From an uncultured Prevotellaceae bacterium (GTDB lineage Bacteria; Bacteroidota; Bacteroidia; Bacteroidales; Muribaculaceae): a DNA stretch of 64,000 bases. Within the stretch, counting starts at the first letter, position 1. The number at the start of each line of letters is the position of its first letter. A program made the position numbers and the translations under genes. The stretch covers positions 62,001 through 126,000 of the forward strand of contig ONJS01000003.1 of the NCBI GenBank assembly GCA_900318205.1. The letters run 5' to 3'. Positions 54,722 to 64,000 of the stretch are shown here, piece after piece. The notes under the pieces were generated by a model. The model was not told where the DNA came from and made no database searches. It saw only the letters and a program-made list of their open reading frames with translations.

Positions 54722-56380
54722 ATGAATTACACTAAAAACCTCTTGAGCACGCTTGCGTTGCTCTTCATGTCAACGTCGGCCATCAACGCCGGCAACATCA
54801 CCGTAAACGCTGCCCGCACGGTTGCCAACAACTTTGTCAAACAACATGCCGCAGCGGCTCCTGGTACGCTCCGAGGCACTGCCTCAAGCGACCTGATGCT
54901 CGCTCATGCCGAGCCCTCGTCAGTCGTGACCAATGCCAACGACTACTATGCCTTCAATATCAAGGGAGGTGGATTTGTCATTATCGCTGGTGAAGACCGT
55001 GCCGCCCAAGTGCTGGGATACAGCGACAAGGGACGCATCGACTTCAACAACCTGCCCGCTCCACTTGAAGACCTGCTCAATGGCTACAAGAAAGAAATCG
55101 AGTTCCTGCAGACCTACAAGGGCAACGACCTGGTTCCTGCGCCTGTTACGTTCAAAGCCTCAAACGGTGTCGAACCGCTCATCAAGACCACATGGGGACA
55201 GGAAGACCCCTATGACTGGCAGTGCCCCGTTTACCAGAACCAGTACTGCGTCGTGGGCTGTGTAGCCACCGCCATGGCTCAGGTGATGTACTACTGGCAA
55301 TATCCCACCAGCAGTAATGCCATCGGCAGATACTATTGCTATTCCATACGCCAGTATGTACCCGCGCTGCCAGCTACCACATTTGACTATAGCCTGATGA
55401 TCGACTCCTACTGCCATTGGGACTGGGACAACAGCCAACTGGTCCAGGACTTCTATACCGACGCCCAGGCACAAGAGGTGGCCAAGCTGGGCCGCTACTG
55501 CGGTCAGGCCGTAGAAATGGATTACAGCCCTGAGGGCAGCGGCGCCTATACCGATAGCCAGTTGGCTGCGATGAAGAGCTTTGGCTATAGCTCATCGGCC
55601 CAATATGTACAGAAAGGCTATTCGTGGAACAATAATTACACCACCGCCCAATGGGAAAGCATGATCAGGACCGAGCTGGACGCCGGCCGTCCCATCCTGT
55701 ATGCCGCCAATGACCCGAGCGCCGGTGGCCACGCCTTCATCTGTGACGGCTACAACAGTGAGAACCGCTACCACTTCAACTTCGGATGGTACGGCACCTG
55801 CGACGGCTGGTATGTTTCCACCGCCCTGAACATGACACACCGCGAAGGAGACGAGCTGAAGTTCAATTCCGGCCACGAGATGCTCATCGGCGTTGAGCCG
55901 CCCGCCTATTGCATCATTAATGCTGAAAACCTGAACGTTGCCAGCGGCTTGATGGTCCTGGGCGACCAGTTGAGCGCCGAAGCACAAAATGTCACCTTTA
56001 GGACCACCTACAATCAGCTGAATGTGGACTTTAGTCTCATTGATGCCGAAGGCAACCAGGTGTGCAGCAGCGACAACATCACCATCGGCAAGAACAGTTT
56101 CCAACAGGGCAGTTCCATCAACGGTTCCATCACGTTGCCCACCACGCTCGCCGAGGGCAGCTACAGCATTGGATTCTATTACTATACCACCGATGCCAGC
56201 AAGCAGACCAAGGTGCAGGCCACACAGGACAAACTGCAAGTTGTAGGGCATATCGCCAAGTACGGTGAGCCATTCACCATCAGTGATGTGTCAGTTGTTA
56301 TTGACTATCTGCTGCAGGGTTCCAGTGACATTCTTGGCATCAAGGACGTTACCGCACTGATCGATTATCTGCTGAACTAA
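54722..56380 (+). CDS. Secreted C10 (streptopain-like) cysteine protease, tandem paralogue
   Basis: 552 residues from the ATG at 54722. The frame opens 49 codons earlier across the palindrome, but this ATG gives the signal MNYTKNLLSTLALLFMSTSA. Pro-domain (YYAFNIKGGGFVIIAGEDRA), catalytic Cys180 in CVVGCVATAMAQVMYYWQYP and His337 in AGGHAFICDGY. Same order and high identity to the gene before it, so a tandem duplication. The tail again keeps two helices (ISDVSVVIDYLLQ ... GIKDVTALIDYLLN) but no calcium loop. No promoter of its own is clear. It may be co-transcribed with the first. Confidence 0.92.
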   Translation: MNYTKNLLSTLALLFMSTSAINAGNITVNAARTVANNFVKQHAAAAPGTLRGTASSDLMLAHAEPSSVVTNANDYYAFNIKGGGFVIIAGEDRAAQVLGYSDKGRIDFNNLPAPLEDLLNGYKKEIEFLQTYKGNDLVPAPVTFKASNGVEPLIKTTWGQEDPYDWQCPVYQNQYCVVGCVATAMAQVMYYWQYPTSSNAIGRYYCYSIRQYVPALPATTFDYSLMIDSYCHWDWDNSQLVQDFYTDAQAQEVAKLGRYCGQAVEMDYSPEGSGAYTDSQLAAMKSFGYSSSAQYVQKGYSWNNNYTTAQWESMIRTELDAGRPILYAANDPSAGGHAFICDGYNSENRYHFNFGWYGTCDGWYVSTALNMTHREGDELKFNSGHEMLIGVEPPAYCIINAENLNVASGLMVLGDQLSAEAQNVTFRTTYNQLNVDFSLIDAEGNQVCSSDNITIGKNSFQQGSSINGSITLPTTLAEGSYSIGFYYYTTDASKQTKVQATQDKLQVVGHIAKYGEPFTISDVSVVIDYLLQGSSDILGIKDVTALIDYLLN

Positions 56381-56399
56381 TCAACCAGACATAACGAAA

Positions 56400-56428
56400 G
56401 TGGCGCGGGACATCACGTCTCGCGCCAC
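56400..56428. terminator. Hairpin between convergent C10 and dnaK genes
   Basis: 12-bp stem GTGGCGCGGGAC/GTCTCGCGCCAC (one G-T pair, 5-base loop). T-tracts are poor on both sides, but the position at the convergence suits termination. Confidence 0.55.
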
Positions 56429-56457
56429 CGTCACAATTATTAACCTATTAAATACTC

Positions 56458-58389
56458 TTACTTTACTTCTTCGTAAGTTGTATCCTCAACGTTGTCGCCA
56501 CCCTGGTTGGGAGCTCCACCGGCGGGACCACCCTGGAAGCCCGCGCCACCCATGTTGTTGGGGTCGAAGCCTGCGCCCTGAGGTCCGCCTTGTGCGCCAC
56601 CAGCCTGCTGATACATCTTCTCGAACAGGGAGTTCAGTTCGGCAGAAGCGGTGTCGATGGCAGCGAGGTCTTGGCTCTTGTGGGCATCCTTGAGCTTGTT
56701 CAAGGCACCCTCGATTTGACCCTTGATGTCGGCGGGCAGCTTGTCGCCACTGTCCTTGAGCACCTTCTCGGTTTGGAAAATGAGGGCGTCGGCGCCGTTG
56801 ATCTTGTCGATGCGCTCCTTCTCGGCGGCATCGGCGGCGGCGTTGGCGGTAGCCTCGTCCTTCATGCGCTGGATCTCGGCGTCGCTCAAGCCACTGGAAG
56901 CCTCGATGCGGATGCTCTGCTCCTTGCCGGTAGCCTTATCCTTAGCGCTCACGTTCATGATACCATTGGCATCGACCTCAAAGGTCACCTCAATCTGAGG
57001 AATGCCACGGGGAGCGGGAGCAATGCCATCGAGGTGGAAGCGACCCAGGGTCTTGCAGTCCTTAGCCATAGGACGCTCGCCCTGCAGGACGTGGATTTCA
57101 ACCTCGGGCTGGTTGTCGGCAGCAGTCGAGAAGACCTGGCTGCGACGGGCAGGAATCGTGGTGTTGGCCTCGATGAGCTTGGTCATCACGCCACCCAGTG
57201 TCTCGATACCCACACTCAGGGGCACTACATCGAGCAGGAGCACGTCCTTGACATCACCGGTAAGCACACCACCCTGGATAGCAGCGCCCACAGCGACTAC
57301 CTCGTCGGGGTTAACGCCCTTGGACGGAGCCTTGCCGAAGAATTTCTCGACAATCTGCTGAACGGCGGGGATACGGGTCGAACCGCCCACGAGGATCACC
57401 TCGTTGATGTCGCTGGTGTTCAAGCCGGCATCGGCAAGCGCCTTGCGGCAGGGTTCGATGGTGCTCTGGATCAGGTCATCACACAGCTGCTCAAACTTAG
57501 CGCGTGACAAGGTCTTTACCAAGTGCTTGGGCATACCATCAAGCTGCGTGATATAAGGCAGGTTGATCTCGGTGCTGGTAGAGCTGGAGAGCTCAATCTT
57601 GGCCTTCTCGGCAGCCTCCTTCAGGCGCTGCAGTGCCATGGGATCCTTGCGCAGGTCCATACCGTTCTCCTGCTGGAACTCATCGGCAAGCCAAGTGATG
57701 ATGCGCTGGTCAAAGTCGTCACCACCCAGGTGGGTGTCACCATTAGTGGCCTTTACCTCGAACACACCGTCACCGAGTTCAAGGATTGAAATATCAAATG
57801 TACCGCCACCCAAGTCAAACACGGCAATCTTCTTGTCGCTGTTGTCCTTGTCCAGGCCATAGGCCAGAGCGGCTGCTGTCGGCTCGTTAACGATGCGCTG
57901 CACCTTGAGTCCGGCAACTTCACCAGCCTCCTTGGTAGCCTTGCGCTGAGCGTCGTTGAAGTAGGCAGGCACCGTGATGACAGCCTCGTCAACGGTGGTT
58001 CCCAGGTAATCCTCGGCGGTTTTCTTCATCTTCTGAAGAATCATTGCCGAAATCTCTTGCGGTGTGTACTGGCGGCCTGCAATCTCCACGCGGGGCTGGT
58101 TGCTGCCGTTGTTTACCACCTTGTAGGGCATGCGCTCCACATCCTTCAAGACGTGGTCATACTGCTCGCCCATAAAACGCTTGATAGAAAATACGGTACC
58201 CGTGGGGTTCATGATGGCCTGACGCTTGGCGGGATCACCGACAATGCGCTCGCCGCCATCCTTGAAGGCAACTACCGAAGGGGTCGTGTTGCGGCCCTCG
58301 CTGTTGGGAATCACAACAGGCTTGGAACCTTCCAGAACCGAAACACACGAGTTAGTTGTTCCTAAATCGATACCAATAATCTTTCCCAT
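56458..58389 (-). CDS. dnaK: Chaperone DnaK (Hsp70)
   Basis: 643 residues, full length. The ATPase domain starts [18 protein letters not shown] and has [20 protein letters not shown] and [19 protein letters not shown]. The linker [19 protein letters not shown] and substrate domain follow. The C-terminal tail is Gly/Gln/Pro-rich (about 50 residues) and ends YEEVK. ATP-driven folding helper in the cytoplasm. No dnaJ or grpE next to it. Divergent from the amylase gene with a CTGACA dyad between. Confidence 0.98.
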   Translation of the reverse strand: MGKIIGIDLGTTNSCVSVLEGSKPVVIPNSEGRNTTPSVVAFKDGGERIVGDPAKRQAIMNPTGTVFSIKRFMGEQYDHVLKDVERMPYKVVNNGSNQPRVEIAGRQYTPQEISAMILQKMKKTAEDYLGTTVDEAVITVPAYFNDAQRKATKEAGEVAGLKVQRIVNEPTAAALAYGLDKDNSDKKIAVFDLGGGTFDISILELGDGVFEVKATNGDTHLGGDDFDQRIITWLADEFQQENGMDLRKDPMALQRLKEAAEKAKIELSSSTSTEINLPYITQLDGMPKHLVKTLSRAKFEQLCDDLIQSTIEPCRKALADAGLNTSDINEVILVGGSTRIPAVQQIVEKFFGKAPSKGVNPDEVVAVGAAIQGGVLTGDVKDVLLLDVVPLSVGIETLGGVMTKLIEANTTIPARRSQVFSTAADNQPEVEIHVLQGERPMAKDCKTLGRFHLDGIAPAPRGIPQIEVTFEVDANGIMNVSAKDKATGKEQSIRIEASSGLSDAEIQRMKDEATANAAADAAEKERIDKINGADALIFQTEKVLKDSGDKLPADIKGQIEGALNKLKDAHKSQDLAAIDTASAELNSLFEKMYQQAGGAQGGPQGAGFDPNNMGGAGFQGGPAGGAPNQGGDNVEDTTYEEVK

Positions 58390-58506
58390 AATAAAATCTC
58401 TCTTTCTTTTTTTATGTTTTTAATGTTGTTAATTCAATACTGATTGGCGACCTCTTGACACAAGTCACCGCCCAAGTTGTTGCAAACCGTGTGCCAAAAC
58501 AGGCAG

Positions 58507-58533
58507 GCTGACACATTGTCAGCAAAACTGACA
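58507..58533. promoter_or_regulatory. CTGACA/TGTCAG triple half-site in the dnaK-amylase divergent region
   Basis: GCTGACA-cat-TGTCAGC is a perfect 7-bp dyad. Its right arm forms a second dyad with CTGACA after five bases. The site lies about 120 bases before dnaK and 67 bases before the amylase start, as a regulator site would. Confidence 0.5.
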
Positions 58534-58566
58534 GGTCCAGATGCGTCATTTCTCATGTTTTTGACC

Positions 58567-58574
58567 TACCTTTG
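58567..58574 (+). promoter_or_regulatory. Promoter -7 box of the amylase gene
   Basis: TACCTTTG, 25 bases before the chosen start codon. -33 element not evident. Confidence 0.55.
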
Positions 58575-58599
58575 TCAGTGCATAAAAAACATCATCGAC

Positions 58600-60303
58600 A
58601 TGAATCGCTATATAGTACTGCTGCTCCTATTGAGCCTACATCTTAATTTACTTGCCATATCCAGTGGCCCATCATGGTTGTCTGATGCGGTTATCTACCA
58701 AATTTACCCATCGACTTTTATGGACAGCGACGACGATGGCATCGGTGACATCAAGGGTGTCATCTCACGGTTGGATTATGTGCAAAACCTGGGAGTGAAT
58801 ACCCTATGGTTTTGTCCCATGTTTAAGTCAGCTTGGCAGGATGGAGGGTATGATGTGACAGACTTCTACAGCATCGATCCGCGCTTCGGCACCAACGAGG
58901 ACATGCGTCTCCTCATCAAGGAGGCCCATCAGAGGGGGCTAAAGGTGTGCCTGGACCTGGTTGCCGGACACACTAGCGACCAGCACCCATGGTTCAAGGC
59001 TTCGTCACAGCGAGAACGCAACAAGTATAGCGACTACTACATGTGGACCGACACCATCCCCGATGATGAGCGCAGGACCGTGGAACGGCGACACCGCACC
59101 CATGACCCTGCCATCGCCACATGGGGCAGCTATGGCATGGCGAACGCACCCCGGGCAAAATACTACCGTAAAAACTACTTCGAATTCCAGCCCGCATTGA
59201 ATTATGGCTATGTCAACCCCGATCCTGATGACCCCGTTCAGCAAGCCATTGACGCTCCCGGACCGCAAGCCGTAAGGCAGGAACTGAAAAACATCATGTC
59301 CTACTGGATGGATATGGGCGCCGACGGTTTCCGTATTGACATGGCATCGTCGCTAATCAAGAATGATACCGACAAGAAGGAGAACATCAAGCTGTGGCAA
59401 GGAATCAGACAATGGATGGACCAGCAGTATCCAAGATGTATTCTCATTGCCGAGTGGAGCAATCCACAACAATCGCTAGTTGCAGGATTCCATATTGATT
59501 TCATGATACATTTCAACCTGAGGGGATATGACTCCCTGTTTTTCCCTCATGGTGCTCCCGATAGCGGGAAATATGATTACTGCTACTTTGACGCCAGCGG
59601 CCAGGGCGGCATCGAGGCATTTGTCAACAACTTCTCACAAGCCTACAATGCCACGCGCGGCATCGGCTATATCTCCATTCCCACCGGCAATCATGACATC
59701 ATCCGCCACAATTATGGCACCCGCAACACCATGGACCAGCTCAAGGTGTGCATGCTCTTCCATCTGACTATGCCCGGCATACCCTGCATCTACTACGGCG
59801 ACGAGATTGGCATGAAATACACGACAGGACTGAGCAGCAAGGAAGGCTCGGGCCACCGTGCCGGTTCCCGCACACCCATGCAGTGGAGCGATAGCCGCAA
59901 CGCCGGATTCTCGTCATGTGACCCCAACAAGCTTTATCTGCCCGTAGATACCGAAGGCGGCAGCCTCACCGTCGAAGCACAGGATGGCGACATGAACTCG
60001 CTGCTCAACTTTACCAAGAGACTGCTGCGCCTGAGGCACAGCCAGCCTGCCCTGGGCAATGACGGCGACTGGCAAATGCTTAGTGCAATCGATCAACCCT
60101 ATCCGTTCATCTATCTGAGGGAAGCCAACGGCAAACGTCTTGTCGTCGCCATCAATCCCAGCGCCAAGACAGTTAAGGCAACCATCGCGAGCCAGCATAT
60201 CAATGGCAGTCCCCTCATCAAGACAGGCGATGCATCCTATCACAAGGGCAAAAAGGAAGACAAGATCACATTGCACGTATTCTCGGCAGCAGTCTTTGAG
60301 TGA
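58600..60303 (+). CDS. Secreted GH13 alpha-amylase-family glycosidase
   Basis: 567 residues from the ATG at 58600. The frame extends upstream through the promoter, so earlier starts are excluded, and MNRYIVLLLLLSLHLNLLAI is a signal peptide. TIM-barrel motifs of GH13: VIYQIYPSTFMDSDDDGIGD, nucleophile Asp247 in DGFRIDMAS, acid Glu285 in LIAEWSN, and NHD with Asp366 (GNHDIIRH). A C-terminal beta domain follows. The layout is of the alpha-glucosidase/oligo-1,6-glucosidase/amylase group. Precise specificity cannot be told. No sus-type transport genes adjacent, so it appears to stand alone. Confidence 0.92.
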   Translation: MNRYIVLLLLLSLHLNLLAISSGPSWLSDAVIYQIYPSTFMDSDDDGIGDIKGVISRLDYVQNLGVNTLWFCPMFKSAWQDGGYDVTDFYSIDPRFGTNEDMRLLIKEAHQRGLKVCLDLVAGHTSDQHPWFKASSQRERNKYSDYYMWTDTIPDDERRTVERRHRTHDPAIATWGSYGMANAPRAKYYRKNYFEFQPALNYGYVNPDPDDPVQQAIDAPGPQAVRQELKNIMSYWMDMGADGFRIDMASSLIKNDTDKKENIKLWQGIRQWMDQQYPRCILIAEWSNPQQSLVAGFHIDFMIHFNLRGYDSLFFPHGAPDSGKYDYCYFDASGQGGIEAFVNNFSQAYNATRGIGYISIPTGNHDIIRHNYGTRNTMDQLKVCMLFHLTMPGIPCIYYGDEIGMKYTTGLSSKEGSGHRAGSRTPMQWSDSRNAGFSSCDPNKLYLPVDTEGGSLTVEAQDGDMNSLLNFTKRLLRLRHSQPALGNDGDWQMLSAIDQPYPFIYLREANGKRLVVAINPSAKTVKATIASQHINGSPLIKTGDASYHKGKKEDKITLHVFSAAVFE

Positions 60304-60436
60304 TTTTTTAGGAGTTTTGAGCAATTTTTCAAAAGTTTTCTCCCGAAAAGAACGCCCAGTTGCCACACTTTTGCTATCTTTGCCCACTAGCAAGTGACGT
60401 CAATTCCGTCATCTTGCAAGAAAAAAAGCGGTTTTT

Positions 60437-60468
60437 CTTGCCATTGTGTTCGACTTACACTACCTTTG
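60437..60468 (+). promoter_or_regulatory. Promoter of udk-lptB
   Basis: CTTG (60437-60440), 20 bases, TACCTTTG (60461-60468), 68 bases before udk. Confidence 0.7.
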
Positions 60469-60536
60469 TATGTTTGAATTGTGGCGAAGGGCTGCAATGC
60501 GACATTTTCAATGATCTCTAAAATCAAGTTAATATT

Positions 60537-61160
60537 ATGATTATCATCGGTATTGCCGGCGGTACCGGCTCTGGAAAAACTACAGTAGTGCGCAAAATCA
60601 TGGAACGCCTTCCCGAGGGCGAAGTGGGAGTGATTTCTCAAGATTCCTATTACAAGGACTCGAGTCATGTTCCCGTTGAGGAGCGCCAGAACATCAACTT
60701 TGACGAACCTGCCGCTTTTGACTGGAATCTGCTGCTGGAACATGTCAAGATGTTAAAGAGAGGGGAATCCATCGAGATGCCCACCTATAGCTATCTGACC
60801 TGCTCGCGCCAGAAGGAGACCGTTCCCATGGGTCCGCATGACGTAGTGCTCATCGAGGGCATCATGGCACTGAGCGACGCCCGCCTGCGCAAAATGATGG
60901 ATATCAAGGTGTTTGTCGATGCCGATGGTGACGACCGCCTGATACGTGTCATCTCGCGTGACTGCATCGAGCGCGGCCGCACAGCCCAGGCCGTAATTGA
61001 CCGCTATCAGAAAGTGCTCAAACCGATGCACCAGCTGCACATCGAGCCGACCAAGAAGTTTGCCAACATCATCATCCCCGAGGGCGGCAACAACGAGGTC
61101 GCCATCAATCTGATAACCGACTATATCAAGGGGCGCCTGACTACCAACAAGAAGAAATGA
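60537..61160 (+). CDS. udk: Uridine kinase
   Basis: 207 residues, phosphorylates uridine and cytidine to the monophosphates in pyrimidine salvage. P-loop [17 protein letters not shown] (residues 5-21), then [13 protein letters not shown] and [13 protein letters not shown] for nucleoside binding, and [17 protein letters not shown] for the lid. Family length. Its stop codon overlaps the lptB start by four bases (ATGA). Confidence 0.96.
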   Translation: MIIIGIAGGTGSGKTTVVRKIMERLPEGEVGVISQDSYYKDSSHVPVEERQNINFDEPAAFDWNLLLEHVKMLKRGESIEMPTYSYLTCSRQKETVPMGPHDVVLIEGIMALSDARLRKMMDIKVFVDADGDDRLIRVISRDCIERGRTAQAVIDRYQKVLKPMHQLHIEPTKKFANIIIPEGGNNEVAINLITDYIKGRLTTNKKK

Positions 61161-62011
61161 AACTGCCCTGGCAACACAAAGGCCAGCCCGCCAACGGCGA
61201 CCCATCGGCTCCCGTCAAGCGTAACGACAAGGAGACGGCGGCGCAACTGAACGCCTCGGGCGAAGCGGGCACGCTCGTGTTGAGCACCGACAATCTGGTG
61301 AAGAAATATCGCCAGCGCACGGTGGTCAACCACGTTTCCATCAATGTGCATCAGGGCGAGATCGTCGGTCTATTGGGTCCCAACGGTGCCGGCAAGACGA
61401 CAACATTCTACATGACAACGGGTCTGGTGACGCCCAACGAGGGACGCGTGTTCCTCAACGATGTTGACATCACTACCCTACCCGTTTACAAGCGCGCCCA
61501 ACTGGGTATCGGTTACCTGCCACAGGAGGCATCGGTGTTCCGAACCCTTAGCGTGGAGGACAACATCCGCACCGTGCTCGAGATGACCAATCTCACGCCG
61601 GCAGAACAGAAAGACCGCCTGGAACAATTGATCAGCGAGTTCCACCTGCAGAAGGTGCGCAAGAACCTGGGTAACCGACTATCGGGTGGCGAACGTCGCC
61701 GCACCGAGATTGCCCGAGGCCTGGCTATCAACCCGCGCTTTATCATGCTTGACGAACCCTTTGCCGGTGTCGATCCCATTGCCGTGGAGGACATCCAGAG
61801 CATCGTCTATAGCCTCAAGAGCAAGAACATCGGTATCCTCATCACCGATCACAACGCCCCCGAGACACTGAGCATAACCGACAGGGCCTACCTGCTGTTT
61901 GAGGGCAAGATCCTGTTCCAAGGCACCAGCGAGGAACTGGCCGAGAACCCGACCGTGCGCGACAAGTACCTGGGCCACAACTTCATCTTCAGGAGGAAGC
62001 ACTTCGATTAA
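61157..62011 (+). CDS. lptB: LPS export ABC transporter ATP-binding protein LptB
   Basis: 284 residues. Energises the LptBFGC machine that pulls lipopolysaccharide from the inner membrane. Walker [10 protein letters not shown] (74-82), signature [15 protein letters not shown], Walker [14 protein letters not shown], and the final [11 protein letters not shown] typical for LptB. It has about 40 extra N-terminal residues (basic, Gln/Ala-rich) compared with the E. coli protein. Co-translated with udk. Confidence 0.94.
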   Translation: MKLPWQHKGQPANGDPSAPVKRNDKETAAQLNASGEAGTLVLSTDNLVKKYRQRTVVNHVSINVHQGEIVGLLGPNGAGKTTTFYMTTGLVTPNEGRVFLNDVDITTLPVYKRAQLGIGYLPQEASVFRTLSVEDNIRTVLEMTNLTPAEQKDRLEQLISEFHLQKVRKNLGNRLSGGERRRTEIARGLAINPRFIMLDEPFAGVDPIAVEDIQSIVYSLKSKNIGILITDHNAPETLSITDRAYLLFEGKILFQGTSEELAENPTVRDKYLGHNFIFRRKHFD

Positions 62012-62054
62012 ATTCACACCCTTACGAGCTAGCAGCTCGTAATACTACAACAGA

Positions 62055-62081
62055 ACAGTCGCTCAAGGCGGCTGTTTTTTT
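62055..62081 (+). terminator. Terminator of udk-lptB
   Basis: CAGTCGC/GCGGCTG stem (one G-T pair, 5-base loop), then seven T. Confidence 0.85.
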
Positions 62082-62139
62082 GTTTCTCATTCTGCTGATT
62101 CTGATAAGATTATTCCATTTGATTTTTTCTTCAATTTAA

Positions 62140-62170
62140 TTGCTATTTTACACATTATTTAGTATATTTG
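62140..62170 (+). promoter_or_regulatory. Promoter of the right-edge secreted protein gene
   Basis: TTG (62140-62142), 20 bases, TATATTTG (62163-62170). The leader would be about 120 bases and is very AT-rich. Confidence 0.6.
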
Positions 62171-62296
62171 CGGCAATTTATACTCGTTTATCACTTGATG
62201 TCGCATTTTATTGCGGCTTAATTTTCCATTAATGCACTGTAAATCATATATTTATGCTTTATTATAACCATTTATTAACCATTAAATTTTAAACAA

Positions 62297-64000
62297 ATGA
62301 AGTACTTTAAACTAAAATTTCTTTTAATCTTTGCGGCCCTTGCCATGGCGATACCGCCAGCCTGGGCCGGAACAGTGACCGATGTCATAAATAGAGATGT
62401 CACTCTATCTACACTTGGATCAATCAACAATAGTAATTGGGTAGATCCTTTCTCAGTAACATTAAATTCAGGCGCAGAGTACACTATACGCTCTATGGGC
62501 CTAAAAGACTTAAGTAATCCTGCTCTTAACTGGAATGCGAATGGTTACCTTTATGCTACTAAATCTGGTGGAAAACTGAAGAGTGTTACCGTCTTTGGTG
62601 ATGCTTCAACTACCAAGAATGTTGACATCTTTGCTTCAAACACGGCTTATTCAGCAGCACCTTCTGGCACTGCTGTTAAGACTCTAAAACTAAGTGATAA
62701 TGGTACTACTTATGAATTTGAAGATGATTATACCTTTATCGCTATAAAGGGAAAGGCATCATCCACAAGGCCTTATTCTATTAGAATCGTTTGGGAAACC
62801 GAGGGTGGTGACACTCCTGCCAATCCTTGGATTAATGTCACTCCCAATCGTCTGAACATTGATGATGATGGTGGCGTCTTTACTGTAAGTGCCGCCAACA
62901 TGCCTGACGGTGGTCTGGGTGTGAGTGTTGATAGTAGTTCGCCATCGAACGCATTCTCGTTCTCTAAAACAAACGATAATACGTTTAATGACCAGAATAA
63001 CTACTTCCCGCTTACAGGGAATGCTAATAATAAGTATGACTTAGAGAGCGGTACTGTTCAAGTGAACTATACCGGTCATGCTTTGAGCGCTGCCGGTGTT
63101 ATCAAATTTGAGAGCACCCCCGAAAGCACTACTGCTGACGTGAATTACCTCTACGATGGTGACATCTACATCGTCGGCAACGTCAACGAATATTCTTGGA
63201 ATGAGCCTGTTGCAGGCGTTCAGATGACAAAGAAGTCCGATGGCACTTATTCTGCAGAAATCACTGCAAATGCTGGTAACGACGGCTATGCTTATCTGTA
63301 TTTCACCAAAGAGGTTGGCGCAGCTAACTACGATGCCCAAAGCGGAAGATTTGGTCCTGAAAGCAATGGCCTTTGGACCTATGCCAGCACTCTCAATGGT
63401 ACTTACTGTAACCTGGATACCCAGGGCAACCTGAACACCATCAAGATGGCGCCGGGTAATTACATCTTCACGATTGACCCTGCAAACAACAAGTTCAAGA
63501 TTGAAGAGGTTGCCGGACCGAAGATCTACAACAAGGTTACTGATGCCAGCCAGCTGATTGCCGGCAAGAAGTACATCCTGGTCAATGAGGAAAAATCTGC
63601 ATTCATGGGTAACGTAGTTGATTTTGGTGCTTCCATTACTGGTCCAAGTATTACCAACAACTCTGTTAATATTGGCCAATATGGAAATATCAGTGAATTG
63701 ACTCTTAGCGGTTCTACCGATGAATGGTTATTCCAAAATGACCAAGGTTATATCTATTGGGAATCAAACAATAGTTTGAGTGTTGAAGATGAAGCCGACA
63801 CCAACGCAAAATGGATTGTAAGCTATTGCGATGACGCAAACAAGGGTACTGGTTTCATCTTATCAAATGCTAATACTCCTGCACGAATCTTGCAATATAA
63901 CACAAGCAGTCCTCGTTTCGCTTGCTACCTTAACACGCAGAAATCTGCTGTCCTCTATGTTGAGGATGGTGTTGAGCCTATTCTGCCGACAGTTGTGGCT
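62297..64000 (+). CDS. Large secreted surface protein, 5' part only
   Basis: 568 codons are visible and the frame is still open at the window end. Signal MKYFKLKFLLIFAALAMAIP ending PAWA. The body is a string of beta-sandwich-like parts: an early domain with YTFIAIKGKASSTRPYSIRI, a segment with INVTPNRLNIDDDGGVFTVS like BACON/Ig-type modules, and a starch-binding-outer-membrane-like stretch (GDIYIVGNVNEYSWNEP ... YLYFTKEVG). Asn/Ser/Thr-rich and low in charge, as for surface adhesins or glycan binders. No enzymatic motif in the visible part. Anchor or CTD not visible. Confidence 0.75.
   Translation, partial: MKYFKLKFLLIFAALAMAIPPAWAGTVTDVINRDVTLSTLGSINNSNWVDPFSVTLNSGAEYTIRSMGLKDLSNPALNWNANGYLYATKSGGKLKSVTVFGDASTTKNVDIFASNTAYSAAPSGTAVKTLKLSDNGTTYEFEDDYTFIAIKGKASSTRPYSIRIVWETEGGDTPANPWINVTPNRLNIDDDGGVFTVSAANMPDGGLGVSVDSSSPSNAFSFSKTNDNTFNDQNNYFPLTGNANNKYDLESGTVQVNYTGHALSAAGVIKFESTPESTTADVNYLYDGDIYIVGNVNEYSWNEPVAGVQMTKKSDGTYSAEITANAGNDGYAYLYFTKEVGAANYDAQSGRFGPESNGLWTYASTLNGTYCNLDTQGNLNTIKMAPGNYIFTIDPANNKFKIEEVAGPKIYNKVTDASQLIAGKKYILVNEEKSAFMGNVVDFGASITGPSITNNSVNIGQYGNISELTLSGSTDEWLFQNDQGYIYWESNNSLSVEDEADTNAKWIVSYCDDANKGTGFILSNANTPARILQYNTSSPRFACYLNTQKSAVLYVEDGVEPILPTVVA

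Overview
The window looks like chromosomal DNA of a gut-type member of the Bacteroidales, probably near Prevotellaceae or Muribaculaceae. Three things point there. The promoters have the Bacteroidetes form TTTG-N19/20-TAnnTTTG with almost no Shine-Dalgarno sites. The type IX secretion and gliding genes sprA and gldH are present. Secreted proteins end in short dockerin-like or T9SS-type tails. The assignment is by eye, with no database search.

Layout. 1-11.3 kb (minus strand): a tight operon of two secreted subtilisins, ruvA and the giant T9SS translocon gene sprA, which runs off the left edge. 11.5-16.2 kb: a 2-TM protein, a PstS-like lipoprotein and a TPR protein, then an intergenic small-RNA candidate, a secreted protein and a GtrA-type membrane protein. 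16.3-20.6 kb: a core housekeeping run (coiled-coil protein, zapA, possible 6S RNA, rny, ricT, gldH). 20.8-33.2 kb: an accessory region starting at tRNA-Ala(GGC). It holds a truncated mobile-element-type gene, an AraC-controlled set of redox and hydrolase genes, a BspA-like adhesin, and three copies of a block made from the 3' end of the tRNA plus its terminator, which look like old attachment sites. 33.7-39.4 kb: a very large alpha-2-macroglobulin-like protein.

39.5-52.6 kb (minus strand) is the most striking part. It is one apparent operon running from a membrane sensor that fuses a PP2C phosphatase and an anti-sigma-type kinase, through a STAS antagonist, an outer-membrane barrel, a 2420-residue nonribosomal peptide synthetase (C-A-T-C-A-T-reductase) and a MATE exporter, to a 4'-phosphopantetheinyl transferase. 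The domain order predicts a reductively released N-acyl-dipeptide aldehyde, or a pyrazinone derived from one. The sensor module at the head suggests control by partner switching.

52.9-64 kb: two tandem C10 (streptopain-type) cysteine proteases with degenerate dockerin-like tails, dnaK divergent from a secreted GH13 amylase, the udk-lptB pair, and the first part of a large secreted protein that runs off the right edge. Overall the window mixes housekeeping genes with envelope export and a large secreted set of proteases, a protease-inhibitor-like protein, a glycosidase and an adhesin, plus one small-molecule pathway.
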